Source: Bacteroidales bacterium Bact_20 (GTDB lineage: Bacteria; Bacteroidota; Bacteroidia; Bacteroidales; DTU049). Taken from it: 8,774 bases of DNA. Numbering within the stretch: the first letter of the stretch is position 1; each line of letters starts with the position of its first letter. The position numbers were made by a program, and so were the translations under genes. Shown one piece after another: positions 1-6,676 of the stretch. The stretch covers positions 1-8,774 of the forward strand of contig LUZL01000197.1 in assembly GCA_001603615.1 (NCBI GenBank). The letters are read 5' to 3'. The notes under the pieces are model-generated. The model ran no database searches, was not told the DNA's origin, and worked only from the letters and a program-made list of their open reading frames with translations.

Positions 1-277
1 TCTCTCCGCTTTTGATCAACAAACTACATTAGAATTCAAAAAAAATGGTACATGTAATTATTCTTATGCTGTTTTGGATTCTACTGCTATTGTGATCACT
101 GGTAGTGGCACTTGGGAATTTAATGATGATGAAACTGAAGTGATCACTAAAATCACTTACGCACTAGGTGGTACAGAAATAGACACATTCAAAATTCTTC
201 GACTGAAAGAAGATGAATTATGGCTCGAAAATAACGAAGATGGTGACGTAGTAGAAACACACTACGAGCCTAAATAA
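1..277 (+). CDS. Lipocalin-like domain protein, C-terminal part (5' end outside window)
   Basis: The frame is open from base 2 to the TAA at 275-277, giving the last 91 residues of a protein that begins before the window. A TTG at 74 could be read as a start, but the frame continues upstream with matching character (LEFKKNGTC... leading into a strand-rich segment), so I treat the gene as truncated by the window edge. The residues alternate as in a small beta-barrel: an EFKKNGT strand, then GTWEFNDDETEVI, then FKILRLKEDELWLEN. This pattern (a 'tW.f..d...' strand followed by 'i..L.edeL.l') is typical of the lipocalin-like domain found in many secreted Bacteroidota proteins and lipoproteins. No enzymatic function is implied; ligand and partner are unknown. 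The N-terminal signal, if any, cannot be seen. The gene ends at a strong terminator shared with the convergent peptidase gene. Family assignment is by pattern only. Confidence 0.6.
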   Translation, partial: LSAFDQQTTLEFKKNGTCNYSYAVLDSTAIVITGSGTWEFNDDETEVITKITYALGGTEIDTFKILRLKEDELWLENNEDGDVVETHYEPK

Positions 278-297
278 AAGCAATTTAAACGATTTTA

Positions 298-327
298 AAA
301 AAGAGGCAACTTTAGTTGCCTCTTTTT
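298..327. terminator. Bidirectional rho-independent terminator between convergent genes
   Basis: A perfect inverted repeat has its core in AGAGGCAACT (302-311) and AGTTGCCTCT (314-323), extended on both sides by A:T pairs to about 298-327, with a very short TT/TTTA loop. On the plus strand it runs into a T-rich tail (323-327 and beyond), and on the minus strand it likewise runs into a T-run. It lies 20 bases after the lipocalin-like gene stop and about 70 bases beyond the end of the minus-strand peptidase gene, so it can end both transcripts. Confidence 0.9.
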
Positions 328-394
328 ATTTTATTTAAATATCAATAATTAATTTAATTTATTCTGAAATATTATTCTTCATAAAATAACAACT

Positions 395-1777
395 TTAATC
401 ATCCATGCTATACATAGGATCCCAGCTAGGCAATAATATTGGTTTTTGTTCTAATAATTTTAAAGTTTCAGCAGAGAAATATTTCTTATTGACAACTAAT
501 CTGAAAAGATATTCATCCATCCATTGATCAGTCATTACCAAGTTACCTTTATATCCTGCATTGCCCCAACTATTTTCTATCAACCAGCGAGTAGGTACGT
601 CATTATCATCTGTATCTACACCTATTAAGTTCATTCCATGCGAAGATCCGCTAGCAAAGGTTAATATTCTTTGTTTTTTATCCATTCTAAATGGCATATC
701 TAATAGTGCATCATACATATAATTATTCACATCTAGTAACCCTATATCATTGTTTAATTGTTTACCTACATCGCAAGAAAAATACATTGGCATAGAATCT
801 TTTAGAGATTTTAAAGCTAAAGCTTTTATTTCGTTCATTGGTAGATTGAGATACTTCCAGTTTATACCTTCTACCATATTCCTATCATATTCTATTTCGT
901 AAACCTTGTAATATGGTCTGGTAGGATCATTCATAAGCATTACAAAATCATTATAATTTATATTTAATATTTCTTTGTAGAAGCTCATAGGAGTATAGGT
1001 TTTCACCTCTGTAGGTTTGTTATTCTTATCTACAAATCTATAAGAGAATGTAGTAGGAGGTTCACCAAAAGCATAGACTAGGATACGATATATTTCACTC
1101 AAAGCATCCAATTTCATTTTTTGCAAATCTATTTTTTTATTTTTAGCATAAGCTTCTCTTATCATTATTCCATGTTCACGTAGTTTTGTAGCTAAGATAG
1201 ATGATATCTCACTAGTATTATTGCTATGATATGTTTCTGGCATTACCTCGGCTGGTACTAATCCATATTTATCTACTAAATTCACAAAGCTAGACCATAC
1301 TCCACCATCACCGATAGGATTTTTAAACCACCATTCTACTTGTCTGTCGTCCATAGGTTTGTTAATGGTAGTAATTATTCCTTCTAGAAATAAATTAGCT
1401 TTTTCTAATTGATCATAAAAAAATAGATAATTATATGAAAATTCAAAATTTGATAAATTATATTTTTGAATGACAAAAGGACGAATAGTATTCATGCTTG
1501 CAAACATCCAGCATCTGCCAGAGCGTTTTTGATCTGTTGGTTTTCCAGTTTTTATTTGATATTTGAAATATGGATCTGGCTGACTGCGTAATTGAGGATT
1601 TAAAGATAATTTTTTAATTGGATTTTCTATTATTGCTGATTGTATGCCAGGATGAAATTCTTTGTAGGCATTCTCTTTTATTTTTTCTAACTCCACATTT
1701 GAAATAGTGTTTTGAGCCCAACTATTAATTGATGAGATTAGAATAAATAAACAAATTACTATTGATTTGATTTTCAT
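395..1777 (-). CDS. pepC: Secreted C1B family cysteine peptidase (aminopeptidase C / bleomycin hydrolase-like)
   Basis: The 460-residue protein belongs to the papain-like C1B group, cysteine aminopeptidases related to PepC and bleomycin hydrolase. Seen in the sequence: Gln83 of the oxyanion hole and catalytic Cys89 in DQKRSGRCWMFAS, His380 in SSHGMNLIGVD, and Asn402 in IENSWGNAGYKG, all in the family's usual order and spacing. The C-terminus, LPSWDPMYSMDD, resembles the WDPM-type arm that in PepC and bleomycin hydrolase reaches into the active-site cleft and imposes aminopeptidase specificity. Residues 1-21 form a signal peptide (MKIK, a hydrophobic stretch, then SWA before Gln22); Cys9 does not sit in a proper lipobox, so a periplasmic or exported soluble enzyme is more likely than a lipoprotein. 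The start ATG at 1777 is supported by the signal peptide and a promoter-like element just upstream. It lies downstream of nqrF on the same strand but seems to have its own promoter. Substrate is unknown; scavenging of peptides is inferred. Confidence 0.9.
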   Translation of the reverse strand: MKIKSIVICLFILISSINSWAQNTISNVELEKIKENAYKEFHPGIQSAIIENPIKKLSLNPQLRSQPDPYFKYQIKTGKPTDQKRSGRCWMFASMNTIRPFVIQKYNLSNFEFSYNYLFFYDQLEKANLFLEGIITTINKPMDDRQVEWWFKNPIGDGGVWSSFVNLVDKYGLVPAEVMPETYHSNNTSEISSILATKLREHGIMIREAYAKNKKIDLQKMKLDALSEIYRILVYAFGEPPTTFSYRFVDKNNKPTEVKTYTPMSFYKEILNINYNDFVMLMNDPTRPYYKVYEIEYDRNMVEGINWKYLNLPMNEIKALALKSLKDSMPMYFSCDVGKQLNNDIGLLDVNNYMYDALLDMPFRMDKKQRILTFASGSSHGMNLIGVDTDDNDVPTRWLIENSWGNAGYKGNLVMTDQWMDEYLFRLVVNKKYFSAETLKLLEQKPILLPSWDPMYSMDD

Positions 1778-1794
1778 AATTTATTTTTTTAAAG

Positions 1795-1802
1795 CAAAGG
1801 TA
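1795..1802 (-). promoter_or_regulatory. Candidate -7 promoter element for the C1 peptidase gene
   Basis: Read on the minus strand this is TACCTTTG, a full match to the Bacteroidota -7 consensus TAnnTTTG. It is followed by 17 bases, largely A/T, before the ATG at 1777, which would give a leader of only about ten bases. I find no good TTTG at the expected -33 position (about 1822-1825 reads ACAA), so the call rests on the -7 box and its placement. Confidence 0.5.
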
Positions 1803-1852
1803 AGATATTTTTTTCTGATTTTTGTTAAATGAAATTAAACTGAATCAGTTTT

Positions 1853-3115
1853 TTAGGAGCCGAAATCATCAAAAGCTATATTATCTTGAGGTACTCCTAA
1901 GCTATCTAATAGATTTAATACAGCATTTAGCATAGCAGGAGGGCCACAGATATAGTATTCGCACTCTTCTGGTTCAGGATGATTTTTTAGATAATTTTCG
2001 TATAAAACTTGATGAATAAAACCGACTGGACCATTCCAATTATCTTCTGGTTTAGGTTCTGACAGAGCAATGACAAATTTAAAGTTAGGATTTTCCTCTT
2101 CTAATTGTTTAAAATGTTCTACATAGAAAAGTTCTCTTAATGATCTACCACCATACCAGAATGATACTTTACGCTCTGTATGCAATGTTTTGAATAGATG
2201 GAATATATGACTGCGCATAGGTGCCATACCAGCTCCACCGCCGATGAAAATCATTTCTTTGTTAGTATCTTTTATATGAAAATCTCCATAAGGGCCAGAT
2301 ATCTTCACTTTATCACCTGGTTTTAGAGAGTAAATGTAGCTAGAGCAAATGCCTGGAGGCACATCCATAAATTTATTTTTATTTCTATCCCATGGTGGAG
2401 TTGCTATACGAACGTTTAGCATTACGATGTCATTTTCTGCTGGATAATTAGCCATAGAATAAGCTCTAAAGGTACTTTCTTTGTTTATCATTTTTAGATT
2501 CCATAATCCTAATTTATCCCACTCATCTCTAAATTCTTCCTCTACATAAATATCTTTTGAAAAATCTACAATGATATTTTCTGGTACATAGATTTGAATA
2601 TATTCTCCACTATTAAAGTTTAATATTTCACCATCAGGTAATTTTAGCACTAATTCTTTTATAAAAGTAGCTACATTTTTATTAGATACCACTTCACATT
2701 CCCATTGTTTAACGCCAAGGATATTTTCAGGTACTTTTATTTCTAAGTCACCTTTTACTTTCACCTGACATGCTAAACGCCAATTATCTAAAATTTGCCT
2801 TCTATTAAAAAAACCTACTTCGGTAGGTAAAATACTGCCACCACCTTTCAAAACTTGGACCTTGCAAAGTCCACATGTACCACCACCACCACAAGCTGAT
2901 GATAAAAATATAGAGTTATTTGATAAAGTCATTAATAAACTACTACCAGGTTCGGTAATTACTTCCTTTTTTCCATTAATTTTGATTTTAACCTCACCTT
3001 TGGGGCTAAGTTTATTTTTAGCAAAAAGTAATCCTATAACTAATAAAATAATAATTAAACCAAATATCAAAAAACTTATTAAAATATAATTAATTAAAGA
3101 CATTAAGATTATCAT
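1853..3115 (-). CDS. nqrF: Na+-translocating NADH:quinone oxidoreductase subunit F (NADH dehydrogenase module)
   Basis: NqrF is the electron-input subunit of Na+-NQR: it oxidises NADH on the cytoplasmic side and passes electrons through FAD and a 2Fe-2S centre to the membrane subunits. The 420-residue protein shows all modules in order: one membrane anchor at about residues 7-32; a plant-type ferredoxin domain with cluster cysteines Cys75, Cys81 and Cys84 (ACGGGGTCGLC) and Cys116 (LACQV); an FAD domain with RAYSMAN at 217-223; and an NADH domain with GGGAGMAP at 292-299 and CGPPAM at 390-395. It ends in FDDFG, typical of NqrF. Length is close to the usual 405-425. The ATG at 3115 leaves 12 bases after nqrE; an internal Met at residue 5 (codon ending at 3103) is an equally possible start. 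It is the last gene of the nqrDEF run. No oxidoreductase motif is missing, and Rnf complexes have no equivalent fused subunit, so the identification is firm. Confidence 0.97.
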   Translation of the reverse strand: MIILMSLINYILISFLIFGLIIILLVIGLLFAKNKLSPKGEVKIKINGKKEVITEPGSSLLMTLSNNSIFLSSACGGGGTCGLCKVQVLKGGGSILPTEVGFFNRRQILDNWRLACQVKVKGDLEIKVPENILGVKQWECEVVSNKNVATFIKELVLKLPDGEILNFNSGEYIQIYVPENIIVDFSKDIYVEEEFRDEWDKLGLWNLKMINKESTFRAYSMANYPAENDIVMLNVRIATPPWDRNKNKFMDVPPGICSSYIYSLKPGDKVKISGPYGDFHIKDTNKEMIFIGGGAGMAPMRSHIFHLFKTLHTERKVSFWYGGRSLRELFYVEHFKQLEEENPNFKFVIALSEPKPEDNWNGPVGFIHQVLYENYLKNHPEPEECEYYICGPPAMLNAVLNLLDSLGVPQDNIAFDDFGS

Positions 3116-3127
3116 AGAAAATAAAAT

Positions 3128-3745
3128 TTAAATTGTGATACCTAAAAAACTCATAAATGCTATTGCCATTAAGCCTGTAATTATAAATGCTATGCCTGCA
3201 CCACGTAATGGTTTTGGTATATTGCTATAAGATAATTTTTCTCTAATAGCTGCTATAGAGATGATAGCCAACCACCAGCCTATACCACTACCAAATGCAA
3301 AGAAAAAACTTTCACCAAATGTCTGTAGCTCTCTCTCTTGCATGAATAGTGAAGCTCCCATAATTGCACAATTAACAGCAATTAATGGTAAAAAAATACC
3401 CAGTGAATTGTATAATGATGGTAAAAATTTTTCTATTATCATTTCTACTAATTGTACTATAGCTGCTATTACTGCAATAAATATTATAAAACTTAAAAAT
3501 CCTAGATCTACATTAGCTAGTGAAGGACTAATAAAAGATAAAGCTCCTGGTGATAAAAGGTATTTATTAATTAAAAAATTAACTGGTACGGTAATGATCA
3601 AAACAAAGATTACAGCTATTCCTAATCCGTTACTTGTTTTAACTGTTTTAGAAACTGCTAAATATGAACACATACCTAGGAAATAAGCAAATATCATATT
3701 ATCTATGAAAATGCTTCTAACGAATATATTAATTAGGTCTTGCAT
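3128..3745 (-). CDS. nqrE: Na+-translocating NADH:quinone oxidoreductase subunit E
   Basis: NqrE is an integral membrane subunit of Na+-NQR, paired with NqrD in an inverted arrangement in the inner membrane. The 205-residue sequence is almost entirely hydrophobic, with about six membrane segments, and close to the family's usual length near 200. Cys26 in YFLGMCSYLAVS and Cys126 in AVNCAIMGA are the two conserved half-channel cysteines; published NQR structures place the corresponding NqrD/NqrE cysteines around an intramembrane iron centre. The VNCAIMGASLFM stretch and the FGSGIGWWLAI stretch are characteristic of NqrE rather than NqrD. The homologous Rnf subunit (RnfA) is the main alternative, but the neighbouring nqrF settles the complex as Nqr. 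It starts 6 bases after the nqrD stop and ends 12 bases before nqrF, so the three genes are surely one transcript. Confidence 0.96.
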   Translation of the reverse strand: MQDLINIFVRSIFIDNMIFAYFLGMCSYLAVSKTVKTSNGLGIAVIFVLIITVPVNFLINKYLLSPGALSFISPSLANVDLGFLSFIIFIAVIAAIVQLVEMIIEKFLPSLYNSLGIFLPLIAVNCAIMGASLFMQERELQTFGESFFFAFGSGIGWWLAIISIAAIREKLSYSNIPKPLRGAGIAFIITGLMAIAFMSFLGITI

Positions 3746-3751
3746 ATTATC

Positions 3752-4408
3752 TTAATTTTTATCAATTAATTCTTTATTAAAACTTCTATGTACCCATATT
3801 ATCACACCGATTAATATCAAAGCCATCGGAGGCAAGATCATCATTCCATTATCTACATAGCCTGCATTATATAATGCCTGTGGTATTATATGATAGCCAA
3901 GTAAGGTACCACTGCCAAATAATTCTCTTACAAAAGCTACAATGATTAAAATTAGTCCATAACCAGCTCCATTACCTAAACCGTCTAAAAATGAATTCCA
4001 TGGATTATTATTACTAGCGAAAGCTTCTAACCTACCCATTATCGTACAATTAGTGATTATTAATCCTACGAAGACAGATAGTTGTTTACTAACATCATAA
4101 ACAAAAGCTTTTAAAATTTGATCTACTAATATTACTAAAACTGAGATAATGACGAGCTGCACTATAATCCTTATAGTTGGTGGTACAGTTTTTCTGATTA
4201 ATGAATAAATTAAACTAGAAAAACTAATAACAAAAATCACCGATATTGCCATTACTAATGCTGGTTTTAGTTTAGCTGTTACAGCTAATGCACTACATAT
4301 TCCCAATATTTGTACAATTACAGGATTATTTGTGCTAAAAGGATCTATCAAAGGTTTTAAATTCTTTTTTGAAAATAGCGATTCTTTAATTGGCTTATTA
4401 TCATCCAT
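3752..4408 (-). CDS. nqrD: Na+-translocating NADH:quinone oxidoreductase subunit D
   Basis: NqrD is the partner of NqrE in the membrane core of Na+-NQR. The protein has 218 residues, slightly longer than the common ~210 because of a polar N-terminal stretch (MDDNKPIKESLFSKKN) that is cytoplasmic by inference. About six membrane segments follow. Family marks are DPFSTNNPVIVQILGICSALAV near the first helix with Cys38, TNCTIMGRLEAFA with Cys121, and NGAGYGLILIIVAFVRELFG near residues 146-165. The two cysteines match the positions that bind the intramembrane iron centre together with those of NqrE. The ATG at 4408 is the only sensible start, with stops and non-coding AT-rich DNA upstream. It is the first gene of the local transcript: nqrA, nqrB and nqrC, which normally precede it, are absent and a divergent purine gene lies upstream instead. 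Confidence 0.96.
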   Translation of the reverse strand: MDDNKPIKESLFSKKNLKPLIDPFSTNNPVIVQILGICSALAVTAKLKPALVMAISVIFVISFSSLIYSLIRKTVPPTIRIIVQLVIISVLVILVDQILKAFVYDVSKQLSVFVGLIITNCTIMGRLEAFASNNNPWNSFLDGLGNGAGYGLILIIVAFVRELFGSGTLLGYHIIPQALYNAGYVDNGMMILPPMALILIGVIIWVHRSFNKELIDKN

Positions 4409-4434
4409 AATTATTCACTTTAAAATATTATTTG

Positions 4435-4442
4435 CAAAAATA
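4435..4442 (-). promoter_or_regulatory. Candidate -7 promoter element for nqrDEF
   Basis: On the minus strand this reads TATTTTTG, matching the TAnnTTTG consensus of Bacteroidota sigma-ABfr promoters. It is 26 bases from the nqrD ATG. The expected -33 position (about 4462-4465) reads TTAC, a weak match, and overlaps a TTGTAAT motif that is also one half of the nearby palindrome. In such T-rich DNA a chance match is possible. Confidence 0.4.
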
Positions 4443-4474
4443 TAATTTTTTTGTTTTTGTTGTAATATTTTTTT

Positions 4475-4490
4475 TTACAATTAATTGTAA
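4475..4490. repeat. Perfect 16-base palindrome, possible operator
   Basis: TTACAATTAATTGTAA is exactly self-complementary. Its half TTGTAAT (4485-4491) recurs in the same orientation at 4460-4466, 25 bases away, overlapping the predicted -33 region of the nqrD promoter. The arrangement is what a dimeric regulator site with an extra half-site would look like. No regulator is known from the sequence, and the surrounding DNA is so A/T-rich that chance remains a fair explanation. Confidence 0.35.
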
Positions 4491-4514
4491 TCATAGATAT
4501 AATGAGCTTTTAAT

Positions 4515-4542
4515 AAAAAATATGATATTTAACATATTTTTT
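4515..4542. repeat. 10-base-pair inverted repeat with 8-base loop
   Basis: AAAAAATATG at 4515-4524 pairs perfectly with CATATTTTTT at 4533-4542, leaving ATATTTAA as the loop. The stem has a single G:C pair, so any RNA hairpin would be weak, and it is not placed after a gene as a terminator would be. It may be a protein-binding site in the divergent control region or simply a consequence of composition. Confidence 0.3.
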
Positions 4543-4678
4543 TAGAAAACTAATCTATACACAAATTTAATAAATCTTTTTTTTGTATTTAAAAAATGAT
4601 ATCTAAGCGTTAAACTGTATTTCATAAATCTCTTATCAGATCAAATGTTTTAAATATTAAAAAATTAACTAATTAAAA

Positions 4679-4709
4679 TTTAATTTCTCGTATTAATTTT
4701 TTAATTTTG
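4679..4709 (+). promoter_or_regulatory. Candidate purF promoter with very short leader
   Basis: A TAATTTTG at 4702-4709 matches the Bacteroidota -7 consensus TAnnTTTG. A TTTA at 4679-4682 lies exactly 19 bases upstream, three of four bases of the -33 TTTG element. The -7 box is followed by only 11 bases (C then mostly A) before the ATG at 4721, so the transcript would be almost leaderless. No Shine-Dalgarno sequence is visible. Confidence 0.5.
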
Positions 4710-4720
4710 CAAAAAAATAA

Positions 4721-6637
4721 ATGAGTGAATTTATAGCTCACGAGTGTGGTATAGTCCTACTACGCTTATTAAAACCTTTAGAATATTACATAGAAAAATA
4801 TAATTGTGCTTATCATGGACTAGATATGCTATATTTATTGATGGAAAAGCAACATAATAGAGGGCAAGACGGTGCTGGTGTAGTATCTGTGAAATTAGAT
4901 GTAGAGCCAGGATATAAATATTTGGATAGGATTAGATCAAATGTAGACTCACCCATAATAGATATTTTTCAAAAGATTTATGAGCCTTTACGTAATCTAG
5001 AAGCTAACAATTCCCCATTATTATATGATGCAGAATATCTAAAAAAAAATATTCCTTTCATTAGCGAATTGTATTTAGGACATTTGAGATATGGTACCTA
5101 TGGTAAATATCAAATAGAATATGTACATCCGCATTTGAGACAGAGCAATTGGCGTACACGTACTCTAGCTGTTGCAGGTAATTTTAATTTAACTAATTCA
5201 AAACAATTATTTCAAGATTTGATCAATTATGGTCAGCATCCTATAGAGTCTTCTGATACAGTTACTATATTAGAAAAACTTGGTTATTATTTAGATGAGA
5301 TGAATAATGACTTGTATGAAAAATTTAAAGCAGAGGGTTATTCTAAAGCTGAGATCTCACCGCTTATAGCAGATAATATAGATATTGCCACAATAGTAAA
5401 AAAAGCCACACAAAATTTTGATGGTGGTTATGTAATCTCTGGTGTGCTAGGCGATGGAGATGCTTTTGTATTTCGCGATCCTCGCGGTATCAGACCAGCA
5501 TATTATTACATGGATGATGAATTTTTTGTAGTTACCTCTGAGAGACCTCCTATACAAACTGCTTTTAATGCTAAAACTGATGATATCAAAGAAATGCCTG
5601 CAGGACATGTTTTAATTTTGAAAAAAAATAAAGAACTGTCTATAGTGCCATATGTAGATCACATACCAGAAAAGAAATCTTGTAGTTTTGAACATATTTA
5701 TTTCAGTCGTGGTACAGATAGAGACATTTATAAAGAAAGAAAAATGCTAGGTGCTATGCTAGCTGAGCCTATACTAAAAGCTATTGATAATGATATAGAA
5801 AATACTATTTTTACTTATATACCAAATACTTCTACTGTTGCTTTTTTAGGATTATATGCTGAAATAGAAAAATGGCTAGATACTCATAAAAAGGAGAAAA
5901 TCCTTGATTTATTAAACAGAGGTATAGAGATTAGTGATAAAGAATTGCGAAATATTCTAAATCTACATACTCGTGCAGATACTCTCGTAGTAAAAGATCT
6001 CAAACATCGTACTTTTATCACGAAAGAGTCTAAACGCAATGGTTTGGCTAGTCATGTATATGATGTCACATATGGTGTGGTGAGACCTAATGTAGATAGG
6101 ATCGTAGCTATAGATGACAGTATAGTGCGTGGTACTACCTTGCAAAAAAGTATTATCACTATGCTTAATAGATTAGAACCTAAGGAAATTATAATAGCTT
6201 CTACTGCTCCACAGATTAGATATCCAGATTGCTATGGTATAGATATGGCTAAGTTAGAAGAATTTATAGCCTTCCAAGCAGCTATTTCCCTTCTCAAAGA
6301 ACGCCGACAAGACAAATTGATAAAATATGTTTACGATAAATGCAAAGAACAAGACTCTTTGCCTGATGAGAAATTAGAAAATTACGTTTCTTTGATTTAT
6401 CAACCTTTTACTGATGATGAGATTACAAAAAAAATAGAAGAGCTTGTTACTCCCTTAGGAAGTAAAACTAAATTGACAATAATTTATCAAACTCTTGAGG
6501 GATTACATAAAGTCTTAGTAGATAATAAAGGAGATTGGTATTTTACAGGTGATTTTCCTACTATCGGAGGATATAGAGTTATTAATAATGCATTTATTAA
6601 TTATTACGAAGGCAGAGATCAGAGAGCTTATTCCTAA
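4721..6637 (+). CDS. purF: Amidophosphoribosyltransferase, long Bacteroidota-type variant
   Basis: PurF makes phosphoribosylamine from PRPP and glutamine, the first step of purine synthesis. The N-terminal half is a class II glutamine amidotransferase domain: Cys9 (AHECGIVLLRL) would be the nucleophile after removal of eight residues, followed by HNRGQDGAG at 45-53, GHLRYGTYG at 120-128, GNFNLTN at 153-159 and DGGYVISG at 234-241. FRDPRGIRPA (251-260) and CSFEHIYFSRGTD (321-333) match PurF core motifs. The C-terminal phosphoribosyltransferase domain carries the PRPP-binding loop AIDDSIVRGTT at 463-473. At 638 residues it is far longer than typical PurF (about 470-510), with extra sequence between residues 380 and 440 and a C-terminal extension after about 540; this matches the long PurF-like protein I know from Bacteroides relatives. 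GNFN replaces the usual HNGN of the oxyanion region. Whether it is the only PurF, or a paralogue with a changed role, cannot be told here. Confidence 0.88.
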   Translation: MSEFIAHECGIVLLRLLKPLEYYIEKYNCAYHGLDMLYLLMEKQHNRGQDGAGVVSVKLDVEPGYKYLDRIRSNVDSPIIDIFQKIYEPLRNLEANNSPLLYDAEYLKKNIPFISELYLGHLRYGTYGKYQIEYVHPHLRQSNWRTRTLAVAGNFNLTNSKQLFQDLINYGQHPIESSDTVTILEKLGYYLDEMNNDLYEKFKAEGYSKAEISPLIADNIDIATIVKKATQNFDGGYVISGVLGDGDAFVFRDPRGIRPAYYYMDDEFFVVTSERPPIQTAFNAKTDDIKEMPAGHVLILKKNKELSIVPYVDHIPEKKSCSFEHIYFSRGTDRDIYKERKMLGAMLAEPILKAIDNDIENTIFTYIPNTSTVAFLGLYAEIEKWLDTHKKEKILDLLNRGIEISDKELRNILNLHTRADTLVVKDLKHRTFITKESKRNGLASHVYDVTYGVVRPNVDRIVAIDDSIVRGTTLQKSIITMLNRLEPKEIIIASTAPQIRYPDCYGIDMAKLEEFIAFQAAISLLKERRQDKLIKYVYDKCKEQDSLPDEKLENYVSLIYQPFTDDEITKKIEELVTPLGSKTKLTIIYQTLEGLHKVLVDNKGDWYFTGDFPTIGGYRVINNAFINYYEGRDQRAYS

Positions 6638-6676
6638 TTATATATTTTTAAAAAATTCATTCCTAAATATTAACTG

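Larger units (their letters stand above)
4409..4720. other. Divergent intergenic region between nqrD and purF
   Basis: This 312-base gap contains no credible coding sequence in any frame. It is extremely A/T-rich (two 60-base lines I counted, 4441-4560, hold only 7 and 9 G+C). It carries candidate promoters facing both genes, a perfect 16-base palindrome, and a 10-base-pair inverted repeat with an 8-base loop, each listed separately. No remnant of nqrC, the gene expected next to nqrD, is recognisable. No riboswitch or tRNA-like structure was seen; about 4545-4675 holds nothing I can name. Confidence 0.7.

Noticed and set aside
74..277. Short complete gene beginning at TTG 74
   Set aside because: The same frame is open back to the window edge with strand-like sequence continuing the domain, so it is the tail of a longer gene.
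1837..1851. Inverted repeat AAACTGA/TCAGTTT after nqrF as a terminator
   Set aside because: The stem is about five pairs with a tight loop, and on the minus strand, where it would act, no T-run follows.
2862..3089. Plus-strand open frame inside nqrF
   Set aside because: It is antisense to the ferredoxin domain and membrane anchor of nqrF and has no family character.
3261..3686. 141-residue plus-strand open frame inside nqrE
   Set aside because: It is the complement of a well-identified membrane gene; long antisense frames are common in such sequence, and no motif or promoter supports it.
1853..4408. Assignment of the three redox genes to an Rnf complex
   Set aside because: The D and E subunits have Rnf homologues, but the fused ferredoxin-FAD-NADH subunit with a single membrane anchor is specific to NqrF.
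5963..6145. Minus-strand open frame inside purF
   Set aside because: It is antisense to the phosphoribosyltransferase domain and has no recognisable features.
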